From Acidobacteriota bacterium (GTDB taxonomy: Bacteria > Acidobacteriota > Thermoanaerobaculia > Multivoradales > J023), in assembly GCA_029263315.1 (NCBI GenBank), contig JAJCXR010000023.1, forward strand, positions 62,001-126,000: 64,000 bases of DNA, given 5' to 3'. This document shows positions 1 through 8,700 of this stretch, piece by piece; position 1 is the stretch's first letter; each line of letters begins with the position of its first letter. A program made the translations under genes and the position numbers. The notes under the pieces were generated by a model. That model made no database searches and was not told the origin of the DNA. It saw only the letters and a program-made list of their open reading frames with translations.

Positions 1-2
1 CC

Positions 3-707
3 AGCGGCGAATTGGAGCTACCGGCAGGAGTCAGCTTTGCGTTCGCCGGAAACTATGAGAACCAGCTGCGCTCCGCCAAGCGCCTCGCCGTCGTGCTACC
101 GATCGCTCTCATCGCCATCTTCTTCATTCTCTACTTCCAGTTCAAATCCGTATCCACCACGCTGATCGTCTTCTCCACCATCGCCGTCGCCTGGTCCGGT
201 GGCTTTCTGATGCTGTGGTTCTACGCCCAGCCTTGGTTCCTCGACTTCGCAGTCTTCAGCACCGACCTGCGCGATCTCTTCCAGATCCACCCGATCAATC
301 TCAGTGTCGCCATCTGGGTCGGCTTCTTGGCCCTCTTCGGCATCGCGTCCGACAACGGCGTGGTGGTGGCGAGCCACATGGATCTGGTGTTCAGGCAGCG
401 CCGGCCGGCCTCGGTGCAAGAGATCCGCGAAGCCACCGTGGAGGGCGCCGAGGGGCGCATCCGGGCGACCCTGATGTCATCCGGCGCCACCATGTTGGCC
501 CTGCTGCCCGTGTTGTCGTCGAGCGGCCGCGGTGCCGACATCATGGTGCCGATGGCGATTCCGTCCTTTGGCGGCATGTTCCTGGCCCTCTTCACCATCC
601 TGATGGTGCCGGTGCTCTATTGCTCCGCCAAGGAATGGGGACTGCGGGTATCTGAGTACCGCAGTCGGCGGCGTTTTCAAGATCAAGATTCGGACTTCCA
701 ATCATGA
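3..707 (+). CDS. cusA: CusA/CzcA-type RND heavy-metal efflux pump, C-terminal part
   Basis: The reading frame is already open at the window edge, so this is only the last ~235 residues of a pump normally just over 1000 residues long. The visible part has the second periplasmic-to-membrane transition (GNYENQLRSAKRL) and then the closing membrane helices, with the segment GIASDNGVVVASHMD that is typical of the heavy-metal branch of RND pumps. The family moves Cu(I)/Ag(I) or divalent metals from periplasm or cytoplasm through a tripartite CusCBA complex. The copper genes that follow on the same strand favour copper/silver over zinc/cobalt. The C-terminal tail is short, Arg-rich and cytoplasmic. 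Family assignment is secure; the exact metal is inferred from context. Confidence 0.88.
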   Translation, partial: SGELELPAGVSFAFAGNYENQLRSAKRLAVVLPIALIAIFFILYFQFKSVSTTLIVFSTIAVAWSGGFLMLWFYAQPWFLDFAVFSTDLRDLFQIHPINLSVAIWVGFLALFGIASDNGVVVASHMDLVFRQRRPASVQEIREATVEGAEGRIRATLMSSGATMLALLPVLSSSGRGADIMVPMAIPSFGGMFLALFTILMVPVLYCSAKEWGLRVSEYRSRRRFQDQDSDFQS

Positions 708-725
708 CAACGAAAGGAACCCATC

Positions 726-1004
726 ATGGAGCTAGTAGCTGCACTCCTCATATTCGGCGTGGTGTTCTACCTACTGATGCGCTTGGGTTGCGGTGCTCGC
801 ATGGTCCACGGAATGACGCTTTCCGGCAGTGCCGGAACCAGAGCAGGAGGCGAGTCTGTCGAGACCACTGACCCGGTCTGCGGAATGACGGTCGAGGCGG
901 CGGACTCCATTTCGGAGGAACACGGCGGCCGAGTCTTTCGATTCTGTTCTGAAGACTGTCACCGCCGTTTCAAAGCTCATCCAGAGATGTACGCGAAAAG
1001 CTGA
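726..1004 (+). CDS. Membrane-anchored YHS-domain protein
   Basis: This 92-residue protein has one N-terminal membrane helix (about residues 3-20) and then a YHS domain beginning at TDPVCGMTV and ending in FCSEDCHRRFKAHPEMY. YHS domains are small metal-binding modules found fused to or beside copper ATPases and RND pumps. The conserved Cys of DPVCGM and the paired Cys of FCSEDC are present. The start follows an AAAGGAA ribosome site, a leader that recurs almost unchanged before the genes at 1054 and 3714. It lies 18 nt after the pump gene, so it is probably co-transcribed. Likely role: metal delivery or sensing at the membrane; the precise job is unknown. Confidence 0.85.
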   Translation: MELVAALLIFGVVFYLLMRLGCGARMVHGMTLSGSAGTRAGGESVETTDPVCGMTVEAADSISEEHGGRVFRFCSEDCHRRFKAHPEMYAKS

Positions 1005-1053
1005 AGAACACAGCCATCCAACTCCCACGACCACAGACTGAAAGGAAAACACC

Positions 1054-1329
1054 ATGCCAAACCCGCGAGACGGAGCTTCCCTGTCGGCGATCGGCCACGC
1101 GACGAGCCTGTTTCTGGCCATCAGCTTTGCATTCTGCGTAGGTTTCGACCTCATTCTGCCCAAGTACGCCATGTATCAACATTGGCAAGGATTTCTTCCA
1201 GGATTTACCTGGCTGAGCCCGGGGGCCTTCCTCCTTGGCCTCATCGAGACCTACGCCTACGGCTGGTACTTTGCTCTCATCTGGGTACCGCTCTACAACG
1301 TGTTTCTTCATCGCGCTAGAAGATCTTGA
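1054..1329 (+). CDS. Small two-helix membrane protein (DUF5676-like)
   Basis: A 91-residue protein with two hydrophobic segments (about residues 16-34 and 57-82) and the conserved stretch LLPGFTWLSPGAFLLGLIE followed by YGWYFALIWVPLYN. This matches my memory of the DUF5676 family, which travels with copper ATPases and YHS proteins in metal-resistance islands. Biochemical function is not known. The start is preceded by GAAAGGAAAACACC. The position between a YHS gene and a CopB gene supports a copper-related accessory role. Confidence 0.8.
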   Translation: MPNPRDGASLSAIGHATSLFLAISFAFCVGFDLILPKYAMYQHWQGFLPGFTWLSPGAFLLGLIETYAYGWYFALIWVPLYNVFLHRARRS

Positions 1330-1502
1330 AGCGACTCAAGGCCTTCGCTCGAACAAGTCGGGTTGACGCGATCACTCTCTCGTTGGAACAGCACGATACT
1401 CGCGGCATCCCGCTCTCATGTCGACGGCGCGGGCTAAGGATGCGCAAGGTAGATATCAACCTTCGTCCTGCGAATATAAAAGAAAACAATCGAGGGAATA
1501 CG

Positions 1503-1538
1503 ATGACGAAAATCACTGACGGTGGCTCGTCACGCTAA
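1503..1538 (+). CDS. Possible 11-codon leader peptide upstream of copB
   Basis: An ATG with a good GAGGGA ribosome site opens an 11-residue frame (MTKITDGGSSR) whose TAA overlaps the first available ATG of the copB frame (TAATG). The preceding ~200 bases are less GC-rich than the neighbouring genes and hold no other convincing gene. The frame may be a translated leader that tunes copB expression, or it may be chance. No attenuator hairpin is evident between it and copB. Confidence 0.22.
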   Translation: MTKITDGGSSR

Positions 1539-1555
1539 TGGACCGAGAGGACTTG

Positions 1556-3631
1556 ATGAACGAACATTCCCAACACGAAGCCGGCCGAGACGACGCATCG
1601 GATCAGGACCACCGACCCAGCGGACCTCATGTCCCCACGTCGGGCCGCGCCGGGAAGACAGACCATTCTGGGCATAAGGAGCACGACCACGGTGCCATGG
1701 TGGCTGACTTTCGCCGCCGCTTTTGGGTCTCCCTGGTCTTGTCTGTGCCGGTTCTAGCGCTGGCACCCATGCTGCAAGCTCTGCTGAGTCTCGAAACGGC
1801 ACTGGCCTTCCCAGGAGACGCCTATTTGCAGGCCGCCCTCGCCACCGTTGTGTTTTTCTATGGTGGATGGCCCTTCCTGAAGGGTCTCGCGAAGGAGCTT
1901 GGCAAGCGTCAACCGGGGATGATGACGCTCATCGCCATGGCCATCACTGTCGCCTGGGGCTACAGCACGGCGGTGGCCTTGGGGCTGCCGGGTCAGGTCT
2001 TCTATTGGGAGCTGGTCACCCTGATCGACATCATGCTGCTCGGTCATTGGGTCGAGATGCGTTCGGTCATGGGCGCTTCGCGGGCCCTCGAAGCCCTCGT
2101 CGAGCTCATGCCGTCGGAGGCACATCTAGTGCTCGAAGACGGCTCGACCCGCGAGGTGCAAGTCACCAGTCTCTCACCCGGACAGCGGGTGCTGGTCAAG
2201 CCAGGGGAAAAAGTCCCCACGGATGGCGTAATCATCGAGGGCCGCACCTCGGTGAACCAATCCATGCTCACCGGCGAGAGCCGGCCGGTTGAGAAGGGCG
2301 AGGGCGACGAAGTCATCGGCGGTTCGGTGAACGGCGAGGCTGCCTTCACGTTCAAGGTGTCGAAGACCGGCGCTGAGACCTATCTTTCCCAGGTGGTCGA
2401 GCTGGTTCGGCAGGCTCAAGAGTCACGCTCTCGTACGCAAGACTTGGCCAACCGCGCCGCCTCGTGGTTGACCTACACCGCGCTGACGGTGGGTTTCGTG
2501 ACGTTGGTAGCCTGGCTCCTGGCCGGCTACGGATTCAACTACGCCCTCGAACGCATGGTGACGGTCATGGTCATCGCCTGCCCGCATGCCTTGGGCCTAG
2601 CCGTGCCGCTGGTGGTCGCGGTCTCCACCGCCCTGTCGGCCTCCCACGGTCTGCTCATCCGAGACCGGTCTGCATTCGAGCGGGCGCGTGAGCTCCAAGC
2701 CGTGATCTTCGACAAGACCGGAACTCTCACCGAGGGTAAATTCGGCGTCAGCGATGTGATTCCGCTCGGCGGGATGGACGAGAACGAGGTTCTGCGTCTC
2801 GCGGCAGGTCTCGAAAGCCGGTCGGAGCATCCGATCGCCGCCGGAGTCGTACGCGGAGCGCAAGAGCGAGGGCTTGACTACTCCGCGCCAAAGAACTTTA
2901 CCGCCATTCCCGGCAAGGGCGCCGAGGCGGAAGTGGAAGGACGATACCTCAAGGTCGTGAGCCCGGGATATCTGCGTGAGCACAGCATTGTGATCAGCAA
3001 CGACGCGGTACAAAAGGTCAGCGAGCAGGGCAAGACCGTGGTCTATGTGCTGGAAGACGATCGCCCCATCGGTGTCCTCGCCCTCGCCGACGTGATCCGT
3101 GCTGAATCCCGCGAAGCCCTGGCGCGACTGAAGGCCATGGGAATCCAGTCGATGATGCTGACCGGCGATGCAGAAGCCGTGGCCCGCTGGGTCTCCGATG
3201 AGCTCGGTCTCGATGATTACTTCGCCGAGGTGTTGCCGCATGAAAAGGCCGAAAAGGTAAAGGAAATACAGGCACGCGGCCTAATCGTGGCGATGACCGG
3301 CGACGGGGTCAACGACGCTCCCGCCCTGGTGGCATCCGATGTCGGCATCGCTATCGGCGCGGGTACCGACGTGGCCATCGAATCGGCCGACATCGTCCTC
3401 GTGCGGTCCGATCCCCGTGATGTCAGCGCGGTGGTTGAGCTGGCCCAGGCGACCTATCGCAAGATGGTCCAGAACCTCTGGTGGGCCACCGGCTACAACG
3501 TGGTGGCAATCCCCCTGGCCGCAGGCGTTCTCTACCCCCTCGGCATCGTACTGTCGCCGGCCTTCGGCGCCGTTCTGATGTCTCTATCCACAGTCATCGT
3601 AGCGATCAACGCCCGGCTGCTGAAGGTGTGA
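1556..3631 (+). CDS. copB: CopB-type copper/silver P1B-ATPase
   Basis: A P-type ATPase of about 690 residues. It opens with a His-rich cytoplasmic tail (HSQHE, DHRPSGPH, HSGHKEHDHG) instead of the CxxC metal domains of CopA. The order of motifs is complete: TGES actuator loop, the membrane CPH motif in VIACPHALGLAVP, the DKTGTLT phosphorylation site and the TGDGVNDAPAL hinge. CPH in place of CPC defines the CopB (P1B-3) branch, which exports copper or silver. ATG codons exist at 1538 and 1556; I prefer 1556 because AGAGGA lies four bases before it, while 1538 has no clear ribosome site. It forms an apparent operon with the YHS and DUF5676 genes and the Met-rich protein downstream. Confidence 0.93.
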   Translation: MNEHSQHEAGRDDASDQDHRPSGPHVPTSGRAGKTDHSGHKEHDHGAMVADFRRRFWVSLVLSVPVLALAPMLQALLSLETALAFPGDAYLQAALATVVFFYGGWPFLKGLAKELGKRQPGMMTLIAMAITVAWGYSTAVALGLPGQVFYWELVTLIDIMLLGHWVEMRSVMGASRALEALVELMPSEAHLVLEDGSTREVQVTSLSPGQRVLVKPGEKVPTDGVIIEGRTSVNQSMLTGESRPVEKGEGDEVIGGSVNGEAAFTFKVSKTGAETYLSQVVELVRQAQESRSRTQDLANRAASWLTYTALTVGFVTLVAWLLAGYGFNYALERMVTVMVIACPHALGLAVPLVVAVSTALSASHGLLIRDRSAFERARELQAVIFDKTGTLTEGKFGVSDVIPLGGMDENEVLRLAAGLESRSEHPIAAGVVRGAQERGLDYSAPKNFTAIPGKGAEAEVEGRYLKVVSPGYLREHSIVISNDAVQKVSEQGKTVVYVLEDDRPIGVLALADVIRAESREALARLKAMGIQSMMLTGDAEAVARWVSDELGLDDYFAEVLPHEKAEKVKEIQARGLIVAMTGDGVNDAPALVASDVGIAIGAGTDVAIESADIVLVRSDPRDVSAVVELAQATYRKMVQNLWWATGYNVVAIPLAAGVLYPLGIVLSPAFGAVLMSLSTVIVAINARLLKV

Positions 3632-3713
3632 TCCCAAGCGCAACCGATTCAACCTCGTTTTGTCGTCAGATCGACGGCAGGATTACAAACAACCTAGAAA
3701 CGAAAGGAAAATC

Positions 3714-4175
3714 ATGAACTTTCAACGCAAACTCCTTCTGGTCACCCTCATCGCGGCCTTTCTGCCTCTTATGGCTTCCGCCCAGTCTGAGCACAAGGCT
3801 CACCAGCACGGCAAGATGATGGAGTCAGGGGAGGCCCCGATGCCGGAATGCTGCCAAGAGATGATGGCTCGTCACCAAAAAATGCAAGAGAAAATGAAGG
3901 CGAAAGACGCCGAGCTGGGCCGCCTGCTCGAAGGCATGCGTGCCGCCACCGGCGACGCCAAAGTCACGGCGACGGCAGCCGTGGTGGAAGAGCTGGTCGC
4001 GCAGCACCGATCGATGCATTCCATGATGATGGAGCGCCAGCCCATGATGATGGGCGGGATGGGCAAAGACGGCGCCAAGGCTGACTGCTCCTGCCCGAAG
4101 ATGCAGGAGATGAAGCCCGACTCCGGCGATGCCTCGGCGTCGGAGGAGGCTCATTCCGAGCACGACCACGAGTGA
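3714..4175 (+). CDS. Secreted Met/His-rich putative copper-binding protein
   Basis: A signal peptide (MNFQRKLLLVTLIAAF... cleaved near ASAQ, about residue 22) precedes a polar 130-residue mature protein rich in Met, His, Glu and Lys. Clusters include HQHGKMMES, MPECCQEMM, SMHSMMMERQPMMMGGM and a C-terminal HSEHDHE. Methionine and histidine clusters in exported proteins commonly bind Cu(I)/Ag(I), and the gene directly follows copB. The start is set by the GAAAGGA ribosome site six bases upstream and by the signal peptide; the open frame extends 54 bases further without support. It is not a clear member of any named family; some resemblance to heavy-metal resistance (CzcE/CnrR-like) helical proteins is possible. 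Confidence 0.75.
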   Translation: MNFQRKLLLVTLIAAFLPLMASAQSEHKAHQHGKMMESGEAPMPECCQEMMARHQKMQEKMKAKDAELGRLLEGMRAATGDAKVTATAAVVEELVAQHRSMHSMMMERQPMMMGGMGKDGAKADCSCPKMQEMKPDSGDASASEEAHSEHDHE

Positions 4176-4456
4176 CAGAGCAACAACTGTCAAGAGCCGG
4201 TCTCACGCTGACTGTGATCGCCGGGATCTGGCTGGTGACGGCGCCCATCCTTGGCCATATGGGACGGCCCTGGCCTTGTTTCGTCCTCGGATTGGCGGTC
4301 TTTGCGAGCCTCACTATGGCTTGGAAGGTGCCTCGCCAACGTCGTGGCTGGGCGGCGCTCGTGATCTTCTTTTCCGCCAGTGCTTTCCTTTTAGGGACCA
4401 GCGCGATTGTGCCGGGCCTGCTCGGTATCTCAGGTGGTGGATTCTTGATCGAATAG
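4172..4456 (+). CDS. Small three-helix membrane protein
   Basis: A 94-residue hydrophobic protein with about three membrane segments. It starts at a GTG that overlaps the stop of the preceding gene (GTGA), which implies translational coupling to the copper operon. The segment IAGIWLVTAPILGHMG is reminiscent of short SPW-type membrane proteins, but I do not assign a family. Function unknown. Confidence 0.6.
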   Translation: MTEQQLSRAGLTLTVIAGIWLVTAPILGHMGRPWPCFVLGLAVFASLTMAWKVPRQRRGWAALVIFFSASAFLLGTSAIVPGLLGISGGGFLIE

Positions 4457-4458
4457 GC

Positions 4459-4986
4459 TTGGAAATCCTGCAAGGCATCCTTTCGACCAGCGTGGGCAGT
4501 CTGCTGCTGGCGTCTCTCTTCGCCGACTTACTGCTCACGGTCTTTCATCCCCAGGACCACGGCGGTCCGATGCACCGCCGGTTGAATCGCCTCTTCTGGG
4601 CCGTTCTTCGTTGGATAGGGAAAGGCTTCGGCGAGCCGACGAGGGCCAGATTCCTGGCGCTTTGCGGTCCCTTGATCGCCGTCACCAGCGTCGGTACTTG
4701 GGGCCTCTGGCTCATCCTCTCCTTCACACTCATCTACCATCCCCAGCGGGCTGACTTGATGTCCACCTCTGGTGGGGGCACAGCCTGGCTCGATGTCTTC
4801 TACTTCAGTGGCTACGTCGCCTCGACGCTTGGCCTCGGTGACATCGTTCCGATCTCGGCCGGCCTGCGATTGCTCACGGTGATCGAAGCGATGAGCGGCT
4901 CCCTCTCCCGACGCCGACGGCCAGCTGCGATGGTACGGCGAAGGCCTGGAACCCAGTCGGCGGAACCGCAGGGGGCCATGGCATAA
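4459..4986 (+). pseudogene. Truncated potassium-channel-like gene
   Basis: Starting at a TTG three bases after the previous stop, the frame encodes membrane helices, a soluble loop and a pore-loop segment, YFSGYVASTLGLGD, with a TxGxGD-like selectivity filter. This is followed by the start of the next helix (GLRLLTVIEAMSG). Bacterial two-helix channel proteins of this kind continue for well over 100 more residues. Here the frame instead turns at about 4897 into an Arg-rich tail with no membrane character and ends. The gene therefore looks deleted from the second pore helix onward. Whether the shortened product is stable is doubtful. Confidence 0.6.
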
Positions 4987-5068
4987 CGCCAGGCCGCGGG
5001 AAGAACTTTCGCAGCCTTCTATTCGTATCTCCGACCAGCGGACTCGTCAGCTCTTGCCGGAGAGTTGA
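4895..5068 (+). pseudogene. Orphan C-terminal coding remnant fused to the channel gene
   Basis: In the reading frame one base off from the channel gene, a coding-like stretch opens directly at the point where channel homology stops. It reads DADGQLRWYGEGLEPSRRN and onward to a TGA at 5066. It has no start codon or ribosome site. It looks like the end of a different gene joined to the channel gene by a deletion. I cannot name the parent family. The remainder up to 5185 has no gene. Confidence 0.35.
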
Positions 5069-5185
5069 TGAGGGCCATGGCCAGACATGCTCCCCAGCCG
5101 CACCAAAGCGATGTTATGGTTTGACAGCATGAATCATGGCAGCGTGCCGGAGCCAGGTACCCATGACGCAACGGGGGCGACGAGT

Positions 5186-5758
5186 ATGGACGAAGACCTT
5201 TCAGTGACGGACCTCCTCAAGGGATGGGAGGCTGGGGACACCGCCGCCGGCAATGAGCTCTTTCCGTTGGTGTACCGGCAGTTGCGAAACCTGGCCTCTG
5301 CCCGTCTGTGGCAAGAACGGGACGATCACACCTTGCAACCGACGGCCCTCGTCCACGAGGCCTTCATGAGATTGCAGGCCCAGAGCCAGGTCGATTGGCG
5401 GTGCCGTGAGCAGTTCATTGGCTATGCTGCCCGAATCATGCGCCAAGTGTTGGTGGACCATGCCCGCGCCCGCAACCGCGGTAAGCGGGGCCAAGGATGG
5501 CAGCGGATTCCCTTGACCGAGATCGATGACATCGCCCAAACCGCAGACGGCATGCTCGCCTTGGAAGGGGCTCTGCAATGGCTGGAGGAGAGGGACGCGG
5601 ACCTGCACCAGATCGTCGAGCTGCGCTTCTTCGGTGGGCTCACCCATCAGGAGATCGGCCAGCTCTTCAACCTCTCCGAGACCACCGTCCGCCGCCGGTG
5701 GCGCACCGCCCGCGCTTGGTTGCATCAGCATCTCACCCAGGGACCACCCGATGCATGA
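5186..5758 (+). CDS. ECF sigma factor (acidobacterial-type, TIGR02999-like)
   Basis: About 190 residues with sigma region 2 (LFPLVYRQLRNLASARL, then TLQPTALVHEAFMRL and FIGYAARIMRQVLVDHARARNR) and sigma region 4 with a helix-turn-helix (LTHQEIGQLFNLSETTVRRRWR). This is the ECF subgroup that is expanded in Acidobacteriota and Planctomycetota and often lies beside a Ser/Thr kinase. The frame extends 99 bases upstream to an ATG at 5087, but family members begin close to MDEDLSVTDLL, so I place the start at 5186; no strong ribosome site helps. Its stop overlaps the kinase start by 8 bases. It probably directs a dedicated regulon under control of the kinase. No anti-sigma factor is visible. Confidence 0.88.
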   Translation: MDEDLSVTDLLKGWEAGDTAAGNELFPLVYRQLRNLASARLWQERDDHTLQPTALVHEAFMRLQAQSQVDWRCREQFIGYAARIMRQVLVDHARARNRGKRGQGWQRIPLTEIDDIAQTADGMLALEGALQWLEERDADLHQIVELRFFGGLTHQEIGQLFNLSETTVRRRWRTARAWLHQHLTQGPPDA

Positions 5759-8700
5759 ACAACGCTGGCACGAGATCAATCGCATCTTCGAAGCTTTGGT
5801 GGAGCTTCCGGAAGCGCAGCACGGCGAGCTCCTGAAACGAGAATGCGGCGAAGACGACGCCTTGGCCGGAGCCGTCCTGGCGCTCTTGGAGTCCGACCGT
5901 CGAGCCGAGGCCTTCCTCTTGGAGTCGCCTCCTATGCCGAGGTCGGAGGACGGTGGGAGAGCCACCTTCGGTCCCGGCAGCCGCCTCGGGGCCTATCGCC
6001 TGACCGGAGCTCTCTCACAGGGCGGCATGGGCTCGGTCTACCTGGCTCAGCGGGACGATGGTCAATTCACCCGACAGGTGGCCATCAAGGTGGTCCGCGG
6101 TGAGCTGGAGTCACCGACTCTACTGCAGCGCTTTTGGGTGGAACGCCAGATCTTGGCGGACCTGGAGCACCCCAACATCGCCCGCCTCTACGAAGGGGGC
6201 ACCACCGACGACGGTCGCCCCTACCTGGTGATGGAATATGTCGAGGGTCTTCCCATCGACGCCTACTGCCAGCGCCAGGCCCTGGAGACTCGACAGCTCT
6301 TGGAGCTCTTCGCCACGGTTTGTCAGGTCGTCCAGTTCGCCCACGGCCATCGTCTCGTCCACCGGGATCTCAAAGCGGCCAATATCCTGGTGACCGACAA
6401 CGGCACCGTCAAGCTCCTCGACTTCGGCATCGCCAAACCGCTGCATGGGGCCCGCTGGCAAGATCAGGCGCGGACCACCGGCGATGGTGTGCGTCCCATG
6501 ACCTTGGCCTACGCCAGCCCGGAGCAAGTGCGAGGGGAAGCCATCACCCCCGCCAGCGACATCTACTCCCTGGGGGTGCTGCTCTACCGCCTGCTCACCG
6601 GATCGTCACCCTATGGCGAGATGTCGTCCACCGCAGAGCTGGAGAAGGCAATCTGCGAGTCCGACCCGCTCTTGGCCAGCCGCAACGTGGCCGAAGATCT
6701 GGACACCGCGGAGCAGAGGGCGCGCCACCTGCAAGGCGACCTGGATCTCATCCTCGCCATAGCCTTGCGTAAACAACCGGAGCGGCGCTATCGGTCCGCT
6801 GCTGATCTGGCGGACGATTTGCGCCGCCACCTACGGGACGAGCCGGTGCAGGCGCGTCCCGATTCCGTCCTCTACCGCTTGCTAAATGGATGGCGCCGCA
6901 CCCGCCATCGCTTCCTCTGGGCGGCGGTGACGGTAGGGATCCTCTGGGGCTTCACCGGTCTGTCCCATCTGCTCACCCCGCCGGGGCCTCCCCCCGTGGT
7001 GAGTCAGCAGACCGGGCGTCTGGCCTTGACCTTGCCGGAGTTGGAGAATCGAACGGGCGACCCGGAGCTGGATTGGTTGGCCACCGCCGTTCCCGAGCGC
7101 CTAGGGGCCAACCTCTCGGCCGGGGGGGGTCTGCGCATCGTCTCCCCCTTCGAGAGCGTCCTGCTGCAGGGGGACCTGGAGCTGACCGGTTCCTACGCCC
7201 TGGAGCCGGCGAAGGACGGAGCGCCCCGAGTGCGTTTCGACTTCGAGTTGCGTCAGGTGCAGGGCGACGCATCCCTGGGACAGCTCTCCGTCGACGGTCC
7301 TCTCGATCAACCCTTGGAGAGCACCGAGCGCTCCGGCAGGGAAATACGACGGGTCCTCGGCCTGGCCTCCCCCACTCCGCAGGAGGTGCGCCTGGCCCTT
7401 TCCGGTTTGCCGCAAGATGCCGCGGCGGCCCGTCTCTATACCCGCGGCTTGGTGCACTTGAGGCGCCTCGACCTCCCGATGGCGAGGCAACTCCTGGAGC
7501 AAGCCTTCGAGAGGGCCCCTGAGTCTCCCGCCGTCGCCACCGCGCTGTCTCGACTATGGCACGAGCTGGGCTACGCCCAGCGGGCCCAACGGGCGGCGGA
7601 GCGCGCCTTGGAGGGGGTGGAAGGCCTTCCCAGGGAGCTGCAGCTGGTCACCGAGGCTCGCCTCTTCGAGACCCAATATCAATGGGAGAAGGCCGAGGAG
7701 CACTACGCCTCTCTGCGCACCTTCTTCCCCGACAACCCGGAGCACGGCCTGCGGCAAGCCGTCGCCGCCACCGAGGCCGGTCGCCACGAGCGTGCTCTGG
7801 AAGTCTTGGCGACATTGCGGGGCGAGGTTGCGAACCCGGAGCTCGAAGCCCTGGTGGACTTCGAGGAAGCCCGCACGGAAGCCGCACGGGGTCACTTCAG
7901 CGCTGCTCTCAGCAGGGCCCGCGAAGCCATCCAGGGCAGTCGAGACATCGGCAGCGATCGTCTGGAGATTCGCGCCCGGCTCCTGGAGATCCAAGCCTTG
8001 GACGCCCTGGGAAACCATGACGATGCCACCAAGGCGTCCTTCGAGGCCGGCCAATGGGCCCGCCGGAACGACGATCCGCGCAGCCTCGCCGGCATCGTCC
8101 TGGCCCGCACCACAGCCTTGACCAGCAACCTGCCCACCGAGCTGCCGGTCACCTTCGAAGAAGCGCTAGCCATCTACCGAGCCCTCGGGGATCGCCAAGG
8201 AGAGGCGGAGATTCTCCTGCTCCAGATCCATCGGAAATTGCAGTCGTCGGAGCTGCAGGGCGATGCCGAGGCTGACATCCAGCTCGCCTTGAGCATTGCC
8301 CAAGAAACCCACAACCTCAGCATCGAAGCCGGAGTCTGGAACCAGGCGGGAACCCTGCAGTTTGAGCGAGGTGAGGTGGAGTCGGCGGGCGAGGCGTTTC
8401 GTCGTGCGGTCCGCTGTGCACGGTCCAGCGGTGACCTCGGCCGGTTGATCCGAGGTCTACAGAACCTCGCGGTGAGCCTCCACGTGGTCCAAAAACTGGA
8501 TCAAGCGCGTCTGCTCTATCAAGAGGCCGTGGTGCTCGGACGAGACTTCGGAAGCCGTCATGACTTTGGCTACATGCTCGTCAACTATGCCTGGCTGATG
8601 CTTGATCTGGGACATCTGGAAGAGGCAGAGTCGATCTTCACTGAGGCCCTGGACATTGGCCGGTCGACGCAGACCTTGAGCTTACAAGCCTCCAGCTACC

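Noticed and set aside
5087-5185. Upstream ATG codons for the sigma factor at 5087 and 5129
   Set aside because: No ribosome site, and the added residues lie outside the normal family N-terminus.
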